From contig CALSFV010000259.1 in the NCBI GenBank assembly GCA_943737045.1, positions 62,001 to 126,000 of the forward strand: a stretch of 64,000 nucleotides of DNA, written 5' to 3'. The stretch comes from Parapristionchus giblindavisi (lineage: Eukaryota > Nematoda > Chromadorea > Rhabditida > Diplogasteridae). The translations under genes were made by a program, and so were the position numbers. Positions 1-13,017 of the stretch are shown in pieces. The notes below the pieces were generated by a model. The model searched no databases. It was given only the letters and a program-made list of their open reading frames with translations, and was not told the origin of the DNA. The number at the start of each line of letters is the position of its first letter. Position 1 is the stretch's first letter.

Positions 1-70
1 TTGCCTTACGTGCCTACGCCGTAACCTCCTCCGCCGCGCCTCCGTCGTTACGGCATAGGTTACGGCGTAA
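1..70. repeat. Short inverted repeat at window edge
   Basis: The arms ACGCCGTAACCT (about 15-26) and AGGTTACGGCGT (about 57-68) are complementary around a GC-rich core. Together they form a hairpin of about 55 nt. It may be the end of a larger palindromic element cut by the window edge. No coding signal is present. Confidence 0.4.
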
Positions 71-2280
71 AGACGTAACGCAAATGTAACGATGCACTAT
101 GAAGTAAACACATGTCATGATGTCATGAAATATACACAGTTTGTTGTTTGTTTGCAAGTAAAATATTCTAGGACTAGACTTATTAGGGTTATCACTGTTG
201 TGGTAACCAAAATTATCGATCATTGTGGATAGCTTGCGCAATTGTGATTTCTAGATCAGTATCACGAGAAAATGAGCTATACGAAGGCTAGGACAATGCT
301 AGAAATGGTGAGTGATGTCGAATGTGAGAAGATCGTCAACTATCTCGCTCTTCAAACAAAGACACAAATACATTTGTCTCATCTCATCTATCATCATCAT
401 CATCTTTTTTCTCCTCTTCTCACCTTGAGTATCCGATCTCCCTGACGAACTCCTGCACAGAAAGCTGCTCCCTCTGGTCGTACCGTATACACAAACACTG
501 GATGATCACCCGTCACTGTCAGGCCGTATCCATCCTTAATCATGCACTTAAGTTAAGCCAGCGTGACTTATTAAATCTTATGAAGTCACTGGTACTTTGG
601 ATTACGGTCGGTTATATTATGATAGAGCTCAAAGAGCTACCTAAGGATTAAGGACATACTCTTTGTCGTTGGACGACGACACATCTTTCGATCATTCCTT
701 TGTCCGCGATGGATGATCCAGTGTTATTGCTTCCAACTACAATCATTCATAGTTAATCTCCCCCTGTCTCTGCTCTCCGATGCGTGTCCCATATTAGAAT
801 CGGTGATTGATTGGGTGGAACCCCATTCAGGATGGGAGAGAATTATGACATATAAGTGCATAAAAAGAGGATGATTGATGATAACTTAGTGAATGTATGG
901 TCATGAACAAGAGAAGGAATAGGGGATTGTCGAAGTGATGAATGAGAACATGTTCAATAGAAGAGAAAAGAGAAAGAGTTATGAACTAAGAGTGAAGGAA
1001 AATGAAGAAGGGCAAAGAGTTACTCAGAGAGAGTGAGAGAGTGACAAAGATATCGAAAGTCGTGCATCGAAGAGATCTCTTCCTTCGTTTCTTCTAAGTA
1101 AAGACAAGACATTTGGTGTATCTCTTCTCGCGACGAAATCCTAAGTGGATTTAAGTTCCTTTCCTCTTTCAATTCTATCCCGCCAATGTTAGAATTGACT
1201 TCCGACCGGGAAACCAATCGCAAGTGCAACTTTAAATGTGTTAATGAAGGCCTGCATGGGGCATTCCCACGTCCCAATCACTATTATATGCTTGACTCTA
1301 TAAACGCATAGCGCGATGCACTAACCCAATCATATCTGTTCCAGTTGGGAGAGAAAACAACAACAAAATGAGATGATTGAATAGAAAACGGAAGAGAGGA
1401 AAAGAAGAAAAGCATAAGAAGGGAATTACATTGTAGATCATCATTGTTTGTTATGCAAGTGCATAGAATAATAAGGGTAATGTGTTCTCTCCCTCTCTCT
1501 TTATCTCTCTCTCACTCTCCCTCTCTCTCTCCCTCTCCCTCTCTCTCCTCCTCTCTCCCTCCCTCTCCCCCTATCCATCATTTCCTTCTTCCTTCTACAG
1601 TTCTTCAATACTCATTTCTACACTATGATGGATATGAGTCAAGGACATGCCTACTCCTCCTTCTTCTTCTTCTTTTTTCATCTCCATGGTCCTCCTCTCA
1701 CTCTCATAATGAACACAATGAGCTCTCGAAAGTGTCATGATCAACTTTAATGTGCTCGTCCCTCTTTGTCTCTTCTCCATTTCTCACCTTTTCCCCATTG
1801 TCGGCTAAACACGAACAATCACGTCTCGCCTATTTGGACCCATAAACAACACAAGGAATGGGACAAACAGGAGGGCTTGGACGACAGAAATACAGAGACG
1901 GCCCACGCGATCATTAATCCCCTTCTACTACAGTGTGTTCCTGTTCACTTTTGGTAAATTTTACGTTCTACAATATGCTTACCCTCCTCAAACTTTCCCA
2001 ATTTCGTTCTGTACTCTCTGATCTCCATACTCTCTCACTATCTCTAGCCATTTTACTTGTTCCTCTGTGATTTGTACAGCTGGTACTCCGCCTTCTGAGC
2101 ACAGATAAAAAGAGAGGGAGGGAGTCTAAGTGCTGTTTACGAGATGGAATGGAGTAGTCTTTGTGTAGTGGGCCGTGCTAATGAGCGGAACTATGGAATG
2201 GTTGAAGAATTGAAAAGATTGGAGCAGATCGAGAGAGAGAGAGACGACGACGAGGGCAGGCACAGGCATGGCTAACTGAG
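71..2280. other. Gene-free stretch with CT-rich low complexity
   Basis: I see no exon chain with consistent phases on either strand. About 1480-1580 is a nearly pure CT microsatellite (CTCTCT/CCCTCT), and the Ser/Leu/Pro-rich ORF through it is a composition artefact. The other short ORFs have no recognisable domain and no splice context. Confidence 0.55.
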
Positions 2281-2600
2281 ATGAGTGACAGACAGTGGAG
2301 AATCAGAGGATGTAATATATAATGAAGGAGTATAGCAATGATTGGAGAATGATAAAAACGGGAGAATGACTAATATTGCAAAATGTCAAAGATTAGTAAA
2401 TAGCCAAGATAGAACAGTACAATTCTTTTGTGAGTTAACAGACATAGATGAATGACAGACAGCGTAAAATCAATGACATACGATGATGACATATATAATC
2501 ATGGAATAAAACAATGATTGGAGAATGAAAAATTTAGGAGCTTGATTTTGCATAATGTCAAAGATTAGTAACAGCGGAGAATCATTGACATTAGCGAATG
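2281..2600 (+). repeat. Diverged tandem duplication, unit about 170-185 bp
   Basis: The stretch near 2285-2404 recurs near 2451-2572 in the same order. Shared blocks are GACAGACAG, an ATGACATATATAAT-like block, AACAATGATTGGAGAATGA and AATGTCAAAGATTAGTAA. Many substitutions and small indels separate the copies, so the duplication is old. AATGACA/GAATGACAA words continue to about 2640. Confidence 0.55.
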
Positions 2601-2640
2601 ACAACGAGGAATGACAAATACAAGCTAATGACAGCCTCAT

Positions 2641-5600
2641 GAATATGACGTAGAATTAAAGGCTTACGGTGATTTAATAAAGAAGGTTCGAGAGTATAGT
2701 AGGGATATTTATATGTAGGGATGGACATCAGATGTGAGAAGAGGGACGAATATGAATATAGTTGAAGTGGATAGGAGAAGGTCCACTAGGATGAATGAAT
2801 CACAACAAGAGGAAGGACACGAGATTCAATTGAGAGGAAGGATCATTCCATTAGAGGAAGTGTATACACAACAAAGAAACACAACCAATATAAAGATAAA
2901 TAAGCAAATTACCAAAACATATACATAGAGTAATAGAGAATTATCGCCTAACGGCCATTGTCGTTCATCATCTCTGGACAGTCTCTATGTCTCTCTTCAC
3001 TCTATCCACACCCCATATGGGGCACACTCATGGACAGTAGACAGACGGCGCTTTTTGTATAAGAGGAAGATGAACAGAGAGATCAAGTGAGAAAGAAGAC
3101 GAAGAAGGATGGGGTTAATATAACAACAAACAAAGCGGTGGGATATACCATGTCTAATCTCTGATCTATTCGTTTTCCGCATGAAAACGGGCGATTGAAC
3201 GAGCGAGAGAAGAGACGAACTAAGTATATGATCGTAGAATTGTACCCTTCCTCCATCTCTCGATACAATAGGCCCCCACTGTACAATAACAATACATTGA
3301 GACCAAGATAAAAGACGAGAATCAAATGTGCATTTCAATTGATGAGAAAGAGGCCTAGATGATCCTCTAACGTTAGCATAAGAAACCGTATTTATGCATC
3401 GACATGATACAGGTTCAGAGACTTAGGCTACAGTGAACGGATAGAATAAGTAGTTGGAAGAAAGTAAATAAAAACTCTAAATGATAAATATTAAATAATA
3501 ATATTAAATAAAACCTACAGAATGGAGATAGAGGTGGACTGATTCTCGTGAGCGCTACATCATCAATAAGACATGATCGATGTTGATCTAATTGAAGCGG
3601 AGAATGAGTCGTGAAGTCATAAGCCCGCATTGTCTTCATCCGTTAACTATTGTCTCCACATTCCACTTTCCGTCCTTTTCCCCTTTCTATTCGTTCTATT
3701 TCCCTCTTGTGCTTTTACTTGACTCCGCCCCCTTTCTCCCGTAAGTATGTGTGTGTCTTCAGAAGAACTTCGACGATGGATGAGAAGGCACAGATAGAGG
3801 AAGATATAGAGTGAGGAATGAAAGAGTGTAGAGAGAGAGGAGGAAGGAAGGGAGGATTTTGGGGAGGGTGTCGGTCCCTATGCCCCCTTGAGACTCGCCC
3901 ACTATCAATATGACATCCCATGGATTGAGAAAGATGCGAGAATCTAAGCTATCTCCTATTTCGCCTTCCATTGCCTCTTTCACTGAGAGATCATACGGGG
4001 GGGGTATATTCAGTCCAAATTCGGGACCGCTGTAATGTGCATATGAAGTTCTTATCAGTTGTACTCAGGAATGTAGAGTGTATGTGTGAGTAGAGTGGGA
4101 GGAGAAGAAGAAGAAGAAAGAGAAGAGACAACCATAACAGTACGATGATGATGCAGCTTATATCGTTACTCATCATTGAGAAGAGGAGAGAGTGTACAAG
4201 AGAGGAAGAATATATGACACCGTGCCGCTGTCGATCAAAGGAAATGGAGTATTTAAAAAAATATATTTTTCGAAATATCAGCAATTATTTCGACTAAAGT
4301 GATGATTATCTAAACTACATTTGGCGATTGAAAAGATAAACCATATAAAATTTAGTTAACATTAAGGCTCATGTATAATTATCTTTTAAAGAATAATTCA
4401 AATGAAATCCTGGGAAGGAAGAATATATGGGTAGACAATGGGAGGACATGGAGAAGAGACAACATTACTGGCAATTAGAATAAGGGAATGGAACGAAGCA
4501 TGAGTTCGACCTCTTTTCCCTCTCTCTTCAATCCTTTTTCTCCTCCCATTCCGAAAACTCTCATATCCTCTCATATCTCGCGCTGCTCTCTATACCTCTC
4601 CCTTCTGTCTCTCTTTTCCCTCCACCGTTCCCTCTAGCATACTGTCTCATTATCCATACTGTCGACCCCCCTCTCTCTCTCCTTTACCCTCTACCTCTCT
4701 CTCTCTCTTCCTCTCCTTCTCTCTCCCTCTCCCTCCCCCATACTCCCTCTACTCATCACTACTCAGTATTCTCACTTATGGAATAAGAATGAGGAACGAA
4801 TGAAATGAATGGGGAAGAGGAAGAGGAACGAAAAGGATGAAGAGTATCCTCCTTCTTTTGTCTCTTTGCCTTATCTCCCTCCCTCCAAGATTTGTCTTCC
4901 AAAAAGTATCTGTGTCTCGAGAAACAACGACGAATAAGCAAAACATTTGAGAATAAGAGAAGAAAGAGAACTTATTGGAATATATAATGCAATTTTTTGT
5001 CATTTACATAAAAAAAAGGGTGGACAATTTTATAATAATATATAGTAAGTGGATCAAGACTGAAAAGATGAAGGAAGGATGGTAATGAGTACTTGAATGG
5101 AATAGTGAAGATATATTGGAAAGCGACCGAAAGGGAAGCCATTAATCGATGATCTACGCACCCACTGTGATGCCATCGGTAAATGATTGAGAGAAGAGAT
5201 TGAGAGGAAGAGGAGGAGGAGGGGAGACTCATTCCTTGACCTAACCACCGTCCCATGACCCATCTTCCTTACTTGATCAGACACAGCTTCCTTCCTCTTT
5301 TCCTTCTATTTGTTGATGCGCCTCTGATCAGGGCTTGAGAGAAAGGAAGAAGATTGAATGAGCCCAAAAAAGTAGACGAAGAAATAGAAGAAGAATGGCT
5401 ATCAATCTATGGTGAAACGATGAGATGAGAAAAGTACACAAGGAGAATAAGAAGAAGAAGAGAACGGTGAGCTTCTCTTTCAATCTATCTCTCATAGACG
5501 TTTCCTTTTGAAATTAACCTAGTGAGAAGAGGTGATAGGGTCTAAATGGAACAAATGAGCGGGAGAAGAAGAGACCGACTAAGACTTTCTCTCGACGGAG

Positions 5601-5914
5601 AAAGATTAATGAACGATTGAGTGTGCTTACGAGGAAACACCTGGGAATGGGATGAGGAGACAGCAGACGAAGGAAGAAGAAAGGGCAACAGTGGTCACAC
5701 TATTTATCCTATCAGCTCTCTAGTAAGTCAAATGCAAAGGAAACTTGCTTGCAGTTTTATCTTTTGGTAAAACAATTTTCGCCACTTTCGAAAATGGTCC
5801 AGATATTAAAAAATCAATAATGATGATCTATGAAAGAACATTATGCGAGTTTTAGGATAATTGAACATTGAGGATCAGGTTAAAAAAAGAATATCTAAAC
5901 GCTGAAACAAAATT
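2641..5914. other. Gene-free stretch, GA/CT-rich
   Basis: The composition swings between purine-rich and pyrimidine-rich runs. About 4,660-4,740 is a CTCTCT/CCCTCC tract and about 4,090-4,130 is a GAAGAAGAA tract. Short ORFs occur on both strands, but none shows a domain, a phase-consistent exon partner or a family resemblance. I report no gene here. Confidence 0.5.
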
Positions 5915-6027
5915 GAAGGCACACCCCAAGCTAATTTTACTCTCCGCTCAACACTGTCTCGTCGACAAAGAAAGTGAGAGAACATTGTCAGTGCGGAGAG
6001 TTCCAAATTAGCGCTGGGAGTGCCTTC
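5915..6027. mobile_element. Diverged hairpin MITE outside the array
   Basis: The ends GAAGGCACACCCCAAGCTAA and, reversed, GAAGGCACTCCCAGCGCTAA pair to form a hairpin of about 113 bp. The same order of blocks (CCCCAAGCT, TCTCC, GTCTCGTCGAC, AAATTAGC) occurs in the 112-bp TTAA-flanked hairpin inside each unit of the large array, for example 9300-9411. The flanking TTAA is not intact here, as expected for an older insertion. Confidence 0.6.
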
Positions 6028-6466
6028 AAAGCAGATAAGTGGCGATGATATAGCTAGGAAATATGAGAATGAAAACAATTATGGGGTCGAGTTAAAGGCT
6101 CTGTAGATAGTCGATTGTCTGAATAGAGGGGGTAAATGACTTAAGACTAGAAGAAGAATTGAGGGATGAATTAAATCACACATGAATTAAACACGAATAC
6201 AAACGTCACGCGATGAAGAGAATAGAGAATGGAGGTTGCACAGTTGGAAATGGAGAGGAACGAGACACAAAAGAAGACTAGGGCTATTGAATCTGAGATG
6301 ATCGAGATAGACAAACGATTCATGTGAGAGAGAGACGGAATAGTTGAACAAGACTATGTTGGAAGGGAATACAAGGCCCTTTCCGATTACTGTAACCTAC
6401 AGATTATATTAGATTGGTGCATTTTTTCTCACTTTTGAAATCCATTTTACCTTATTTTGTTCTTTG

Positions 6467-6546
6467 AAACGGCAACACCCATCGTTCCATCGATGGTGTA
6501 TTGCCAACAAATGATCGATATATTGATACAGTCTATCAACTATTGG
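6467..6546 (+). repeat. Dispersed fragment of the array unit
   Basis: This 80-bp piece starts GAAACGGCAACACCCATCGT and runs through a CCATCGATGGTGT palindrome to GATACAGTCTATCAAC. It matches 9610-9690 of the first array unit with scattered substitutions. It is an isolated copy of one component of the unit, just left of the array. Confidence 0.6.
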
Positions 6547-6839
6547 GAAGAGGAGACAAATAATCCGGTAGATAACAACGCTTTCTTCTCATTATGACAC
6601 AACCTAAGATCATAAAATGGACCTGAGAGTTCTTATTAAAATTATAGATATATTGAGGAAACAAGGTCGCCCAGTCGAGTCGAGATGGAGGAACGATATC
6701 GTGAAATCAGCTGCACAATTCTTGCAAGTGGCGTTCGGAATGAAGAAACCTCATGACAACCCATGTAGCTACGAAACACCCATTAAAAGCTGATAAAGTT
6801 GATTCAAAGTCAATGTCAAAATACTGACCTGCAATTTCG

Positions 6840-7116
6840 TCCTGCTCCGACTTACTCTTCTGCACAGTGCTGATAAGATAAATGTGTTGTATTGTATTAT
6901 ATTGAAGTACTGTAACTTCAATATTATAACTTTCGAGACTATTCACATTTTTGGTGCAATGCATCAGAACTCGATAAGGTCGGATTGTTTGTCTTTTGTA
7001 TACAGTACACTAATGATTATCACTATTTAAAGGGTAGCTTTTGCATTTTTTTAGGTATTAGGGCTAAAATTAATAATAATTAGAAAATATCAAGAATAGA
7101 TTGATGAATACGGTCA
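6840..7116 (+). repeat. Diverged left flank homologous to the unit tail
   Basis: This resembles the end of each array unit (about 10573-10911): GACTTACTCTTCTGCAC, GCTGATAAGATAAATGTGTT, AACTCGATAAGG and a TTATTAGAAAATATCA-like block appear in the same order. It carries many substitutions and deletions. Near-identity with the other units begins only at about 7117, so this is the boundary between an old degenerate copy and the recently amplified array. Confidence 0.6.
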
Positions 7117-7610
7117 GGATGATGAAGTAAGTTTCACAGATGAGACAAATGTAATGACGATTATTATTCATCAATGTCACATGGATTGCCATGCCTATAA
7201 AAATACAAAAATATATATATTAGTAGAAGGAAACGATAACTCAATAATTAGGAGATTCTATTTAAATAGAAATTTTTAGATACATATATCACAATTTTGA
7301 AATCTATAACAGTCGCGTTCTGAATAATTGATATCGCAGGCATCCACTATTGAGATTTTCAGAATCGTAATATATTGATTGAAAACAATAAATCTACTAC
7401 TATTATTTAGCCGACCAGATATGAGAAATCGTATGAAAAAAAGTATTCATAAAATTCAATGTGCCTTGTTTGAGATTCAATGATTGTAATTGGTACACTA
7501 AACAATACAGATGTAAGACGGATATGATATAATTCATGCCGTCTTTTTATGTGAAAGCTTTTTTTTTCGTTTTTTTTTTCGAATTTTTTTGAAAGGTGGA
7601 GTTGATCTAG

Positions 7611-7926
7611 TGATTTCAATAATGGTGGTTTGAAATTCAATGTACCATGTTTGAGATTCAATGAGCGTACTTTGAACACTAATCAATCTAGATAGAAGAT
7701 GGATATGATCTTACTGATTTCAATAATGGTGGTTTGAAATTCAATGTACCATGTTTGAGATTCAATGAGCGTACTTTGAACACTAATCAATCTAGATAGA
7801 AGATGGATATGATCTTACTGATTTCAAGATCATATCCCCTTCCATCTAGATTGATTACTGTTCAAAATATCATCATTGAATCTCAAACACGGTACCTTGA
7901 ATTTCAAACCACCATTATTGAAATCA
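7611..7926. repeat. 104-bp direct repeat plus inverted third copy
   Basis: A block beginning TGATTTCAATAATGGTGGTT occurs at 7611 and again at 7715 (period 104 bp). About 7826-7926 then carries the reverse complement in diverged form (CTTGAATTTCAAACCACCAT and onward). More fragments with the word TTGAATCTCAAAC follow to about 8080. The same arrangement recurs near 11405, 15182 and 18934. Confidence 0.8.
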
Positions 7927-8119
7927 CTAAGATCATATTCCAAAAAAATCGAAAACAATTTTTTTTTGAAGATATTTTTCCGCACATGCCTGGTTCAAAA
8001 TATCATCATTGAATCTCAAACGAGGTTCACTGAATGATATTGAATCTCACAAGGTACATTGAATTTCAAACAACCATAATTGAAATATATCTTCCAATCA
8101 ATATTTTGCGCTGGGCATT

Positions 8120-8302
8120 TTCTATTGTTCGGTTGGAACAATTCCTCCATGCAATAACAATATGATATAACATTATTGACAATATGCGAATTCTGAAGAT
8201 TTCAATGAAGATTTAGATTGAGATCTTCAGAATTCACATATTGTCAATAACAACTGAACGCGTGTATTGTATAGAGAAATTGTTCCAACCGAGCAATAGA
8301 AG
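8120..8302. mobile_element. 183-bp hairpin MITE-like element (unit 1)
   Basis: The left arm TTCTATTGTTCGGTTGGAAC pairs with GTTCCAACCGAGCAATAGAA on the right. Inner segments ATTGACAATATGCGAATTCT and AGAATTCACATATTGTCAAT also pair, giving a long hairpin around GAAGATTTCAATGAAGATTT. Matching copies lie at about 11914-12096, 15691-15873 and 19445-19627. There is no internal ORF. I found no convincing target duplication, so the transposon class is open. Confidence 0.7.
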
Positions 8303-8613
8303 AATGGTATCAAAAATCAATGCAATTGCAATAACAAGTGGATAAATAAAGGGCGCGGCGTACACCAGACGGGTTTGATACACACTTAAACTGAGCGGCG
8401 GTGGGCGGGGCGTAGCTGGACCACCACATTCTATTAAAACACCGGGGGAAAATATTTCAGAGACTTTTCAATTAATTGTGGTTTAGAGTACAAAACATGT
8501 GGTATACGCGGAATGTGGATATGGTCATGCAGATTTCAATAGAGGAGGTTTGAAGTTCAAGGCAACTTGTTTTAATATATTAGATATATATATCTAGATG
8601 GAAGGTGAATATG

Positions 8614-9209
8614 GGGGGGGGGCGTCCGTTTCGGCAACGCCCGTTTCGCCAACGAGTTATAAATCGGTTGGGAGAAGGTTTATGGAAACAAAAGTTGTAC
8701 CATTGTTATCAGTAGTGGTGTACGGTATGATGCTACCGTAACCGTCGGGAATCGTGAACTGATTTTTTTTAGTCGACCCATGACCCGGGGTTCATGGTTG
8801 AAAATGGCCGAAGTCGAAAAATTCATGATACTCCGAGACCAAATACTAGTTGCCATAATATCAATAGTGAGCCAACTTTTATCTTTCTGGTTACCGTAAC
8901 CCGAACTACCGTAATCAAACCGGGATATGAAGTGCATTTCGCCATATTATTGCAGGTTACGGTAGCTAGAAAGATAGTTGGCTCACTATTGATAATATGG
9001 CAACTAGTATTTGGTCTCGGAGTATCATGAATTTTTCGACTTCGGCCATTTTCAACCATGAACCCGGGTCATGGGTCGACTAAAAAAATCATTTCACGAT
9101 TCCCGACGGTTACGGTAGCACCATACCGTACACCACTACTGATATCAATGGTACAACTTTTGTTTCCATAGACCTTCTTCCAACCGATTTATAACTCGTT
9201 GGCGAAACG

Positions 9210-9240
<31 letters not shown>
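8614..9240. mobile_element. G/C-tract-tipped palindromic foldback element (unit 1)
   Basis: A run of G (8613-8622) and CGTCCGTTTCGG... opens a palindrome of about 620 bp that closes with ...CGAAACGGGCG and a run of 27 C (9214-9240). GAATATG lies directly on both sides (8607-8613 and 9241-9247), a clear 7-bp target duplication, or 8 bp if the adjacent G is counted. The arms include GAGTTATAAATCGGTTGG and its complement, and CATGACCCGGGGTTCATG. The centre lies near 8900-8950. Short ORFs with the same start on both strands arise from the palindrome and are not genes. No transposase is present, so it is non-autonomous. Confidence 0.8.
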
Positions 9241-9299
9241 GAATATGGTCGTAGTGATTTCGTGCTTGCGAAAACCAGAAAGAGAACATATCTTATTAA

Positions 9300-9411
9300 A
9301 GGCATGCCCCAAGCTTATTTTATTCTCCACTCTGGCCACGCTCTCTCGTAGACAAGGAAGACGAGAGAGTGTGGCCAGAGCTCAGAGCTTCAAATTAGCT
9401 CGGGCATCCCT
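9300..9411. mobile_element. TTAA-flanked 112-bp hairpin MITE (unit 1)
   Basis: TTAA lies on both sides (9296-9299 and 9412-9415). The ends AGGCATGCCCCAAGC and, reversed, AGGGATGCCCGAGC are inverted. The inner arms (ACTCTGGCCACGCTCTCTCG against CGAGAGAGTGTGGCCAGAGC) make it one long hairpin. A TTAA target is typical of piggyBac-type transposases, so a piggyBac-mobilised MITE is a reasonable inference. The other array copies lie at 13077-13188, 16802-16913 and 20618-20729. Confidence 0.72.
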
Positions 9412-12406
9412 TTAACAAGCGTCAAATCAAATCAAATCAAATTTAACACAAAATGTGTGAAACAAAATCGATTCTCACATCTGGGGTGTTCTAAAGGGGT
9501 GGAGGAGAGGTTAGAAGAGGACATTTGAGCAGCGGTTGAAAGGGGACAGTTGAGTAAAGGGGAGCAGAGCAATGGACAGATGAGCATAACAGTTATGGAC
9601 GTTTGAGCTGAAACGGCAACACCCATCGTTCCATCGACGGTGTCTTGCCAACAAATATTCAATATGTTGATACCGTCTAGAACACGCTGTCTTAGAAAAT
9701 TCACATAGGTGCGGTATTGACGAAAAATAGTTTTTTTTTCTGTTTTATGTATGTATGACAATTACAGGCTCCATGAGTGAAGTTCACTGGTACTTGGAAA
9801 TTCCTTCCAATTGAAAATCGCTTCAGGGTGTGACCACGCCACGGTTTGGTGACGTTTCCTAAAAAGTTAATTTCGATTCCAATCGATGCGGGAGTGGGCT
9901 CAATCGACTGCTTAGCTAATTCTAAGAAACTATTGTCAATGGGAGTTTTTTATCAAAGATCAACGAACGTTGAAATGTTGAATTTTCGAAAAAAATTTCA
10001 CATTTAAATAATTTTCATAAATTTCTCATAACAGCACTACAACATTTTTTGATTTGCTTAATCGCTTCTACGTATCATAACAGAGCTTCACTGTAAAAAT
10101 CACAATTAAAAATAGGGTTTAGGTGATAAAATCGTTTTTATAACGAAAATTGTAATTATGGTATGCACCTTCGTTATCCCCTAATCGGCCAATTTGGAAA
10201 TTTAGTAGTTTTAAACATATTTCACCGCTGTTCCTGACATGATTGAGGTATACGACTACTCCTCCTCTTTGGAGCGCACCGGCACGGAACAGTGCTGGCC
10301 AATATTCTATGATATTTTCGTTTTTCAGCAATAACTTTCTTCGCAGTCAACCGTTTATCTTTATTTTTTATTATGTTTGTATAGATGATAATATGGTATA
10401 GCTTATTGTTAGATCCACCGTTAAGGCCAGAGGACGTCGCGTTGAAATCTCGTTTTTAGTCGTTTCTCGTCACCCGATCGTGCTAAAATTTGTAGAATAT
10501 GCTCCTAAGGGCAGAGTTTGATGGCCATCACACCTGTCCAATTCATTTTTCATGAAAACGTTTTATAAATTTTGTCCTTCTACGACTTACTCTTCTGCAC
10601 TTAGTGCTGATAAGATAAATGTGTTGTATTTTGTTGTATTGAAGTACTCAGTATTGTAACTGGCGACTATATTAATTTTTTAGGTGCTATACAGCAAAAC
10701 TCGATAAGGCCACATAATAATAATATTTATGCGTTCACAAGGAAACACGGTACAGTAAAGAACAAATAAACACGGTACATGGTATATCTTTTTGTATACG
10801 GGACACTTATAATTATCACTAGTTAAAGGATTGTTTTTGAATTTTTAAGGTATTATGGTTAAATTTTATTATTATTAGAAAATATCAGGAATAGATTGAT
10901 GAAAACTGTCTGGATGATGAAGTAAGTTTCACAGATGAGACAAATGTAATGACGATTATTATACATCAATGTCACATGGATTGCCATGCCTATAAAAATA
11001 CAAAAATATATATATTAGTAGAAGGAAACGATAACTCAATAATTAGGAGATTCTATTTAAATAGAAATTTTTAGAAACATATATCACAATTTTGAAATCT
11101 ATAACAGTCGCGTTCTGAATAATTGATATCGCAGGCATCCACTATTGAGATTTTCAGAATCGTAATATATTGATTGAAAACAATAAATCTACTACTATTA
11201 TTTAGCCGACCAGATATGAGAAATCGTATGAAAAAAAGTATTCATAAAATTCAATGTGCCTTGTTTGAGATTCAATGATTGTAATTGGTACACTAAACAA
11301 TACAGATGTAAGACGGATATGATATAATTCATGCCGTCTTTTTATGTGAAAGCTTTTTTTTTCGTTTTTTTTTCGAATTTTTTTGAAAGGTGGAGTTGAT
11401 CTAGTGATTTCAATAATGGTGGTTTGAAATTCAATGTACCATGTTTGAGATTCAATGAGCGTACTTTGAACACTAATCAATCTAGATAGAAGATGGATAT
11501 GATCTTACTGATTTCAATAATGGTGGTTTGAAATTCAATGTACCATGTTTGAGATTCAATGAGCGTACTTTGAACACTAATCAATCTAGATAGAAGATGG
11601 ATATGATCTTACTGATTTCAAGATCATATCCCCTTCCATCTAGATTGATTACTGTTCAAAATATCATCATTGAATCTCAAACACGGTACCTTGAATTTCA
11701 AACCACCATTATTGAAATCACTAAGATCATATTCCAAAAAAATCGAAAACAATTTTTTTTTGAAGATATTTTTCCGCACATGCCTGGTTCAAAATATCAT
11801 CATTGAATCTCAAACGAGGTTCACTGAATGATATTGAATCTCACAAGGTACATTGAATTTCAAACAACCATAATTGAAATATATCTTCCAATCAATATTT
11901 TGCGCTGGGCATTTTCTATTGTTCGGTTGGAACAATTCCTCCATGCAATAACAATATGATATAACATTATTGACAATATGCGAATTCTGAAGATTTCAAT
12001 GAAGATTTAGATTGAGATCTTCAGAATTCACATATTGTCAATAACAACTGAACGCGTGTATTGTATAGAGAAATTGTTCCAACCGAGCAATAGAAGAATG
12101 GTATCAAAAATCAATGCAATTGCAATAACAAGTGGATAAATAAAGGGCGCGGCGTACACCAGACGGGTTTGATACACACTTAAACTGAGCGGCGGTGGGC
12201 GGGGCGTAGCTGGACCACCACATTCTATTAAAACACCGGGGGAAAATATTTCAGAGACTTTTCAATTAATTGTGGTTTAGAGTACAAAACATGTGGTATA
12301 CGCGGAATGTGGATATGGTCATGCAGATTTCAATAGAGGAGGTTTGAAGTTCAAGGCAACTTGTTTTAATATATTAGATATATATATCTAGATGGAAGGT
12401 GAATAT

Positions 12407-13017
12407 GGGGGGGGGGCGTCCGTTTCGGCAACGCCCGTTTCGCCAACGAGTTATAAATCGGTTGGGAGAAGGTTTATGGAAACAAAAGTTGTACCATTGT
12501 TATCAGTAGTGGTGTACGGTATGATGCTACCGTAACCGTCGGGAATCGTGAACTGATTTTTTTTAGTCGACCCATGACCCGGGGTTCATGGTTGAAAATG
12601 GCCGAAGTCGAAAAATTCATGATACTCCGAGACCAAATACTAGTTGCCATAATATCAATAGTGAGCCAACTTTTATCTTTCTGGTTACCGTAACCCGAAC
12701 TACCGTAATCAAACCGGGATATGAAGTGCATTTCGCCATATTATTGCAGGTTACGGTAGCTAGAAAGATAGTTGGCTCACTATTGATAATATGGCAACTA
12801 GTATTTGGTCTCGGAGTATCATGAATTTTTCGACTTCGGCCATTTTCAACCATGAACCCGGGTCATGGGTCGACTAAAAAAATCATTTCACGATTCCCGA
12901 CGGTTACGGTAGCACCATACCGTACACCACTACTGATATCAATGGTACAACTTTTGTTTCCATAGACCTTCTTCCAACCGATTTATAACTCGTTGGCGAA
13001 ACGGGCGCCCCCCCCCC
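12407..13017. mobile_element. G/C-tract-tipped palindromic element (unit 2)
   Basis: Second array copy. GAATATG precedes the G run (12407-12416) and follows the C run (13008-13017). The arms are the same as in unit 1. The terminal C run here is only 10 nt, against 27 in unit 1, showing rapid length change of the tips. Confidence 0.78.

Noticed and set aside
1444..1740. 98-aa Ser/Leu/Pro-rich ORF
   Set aside because: Translation of a CT microsatellite; the opposite strand is equally open in part and no exon partners exist.
8794..9059. ORFs on opposite strands that start with the same protein sequence
   Set aside because: Mirror images produced by the palindromic foldback element.
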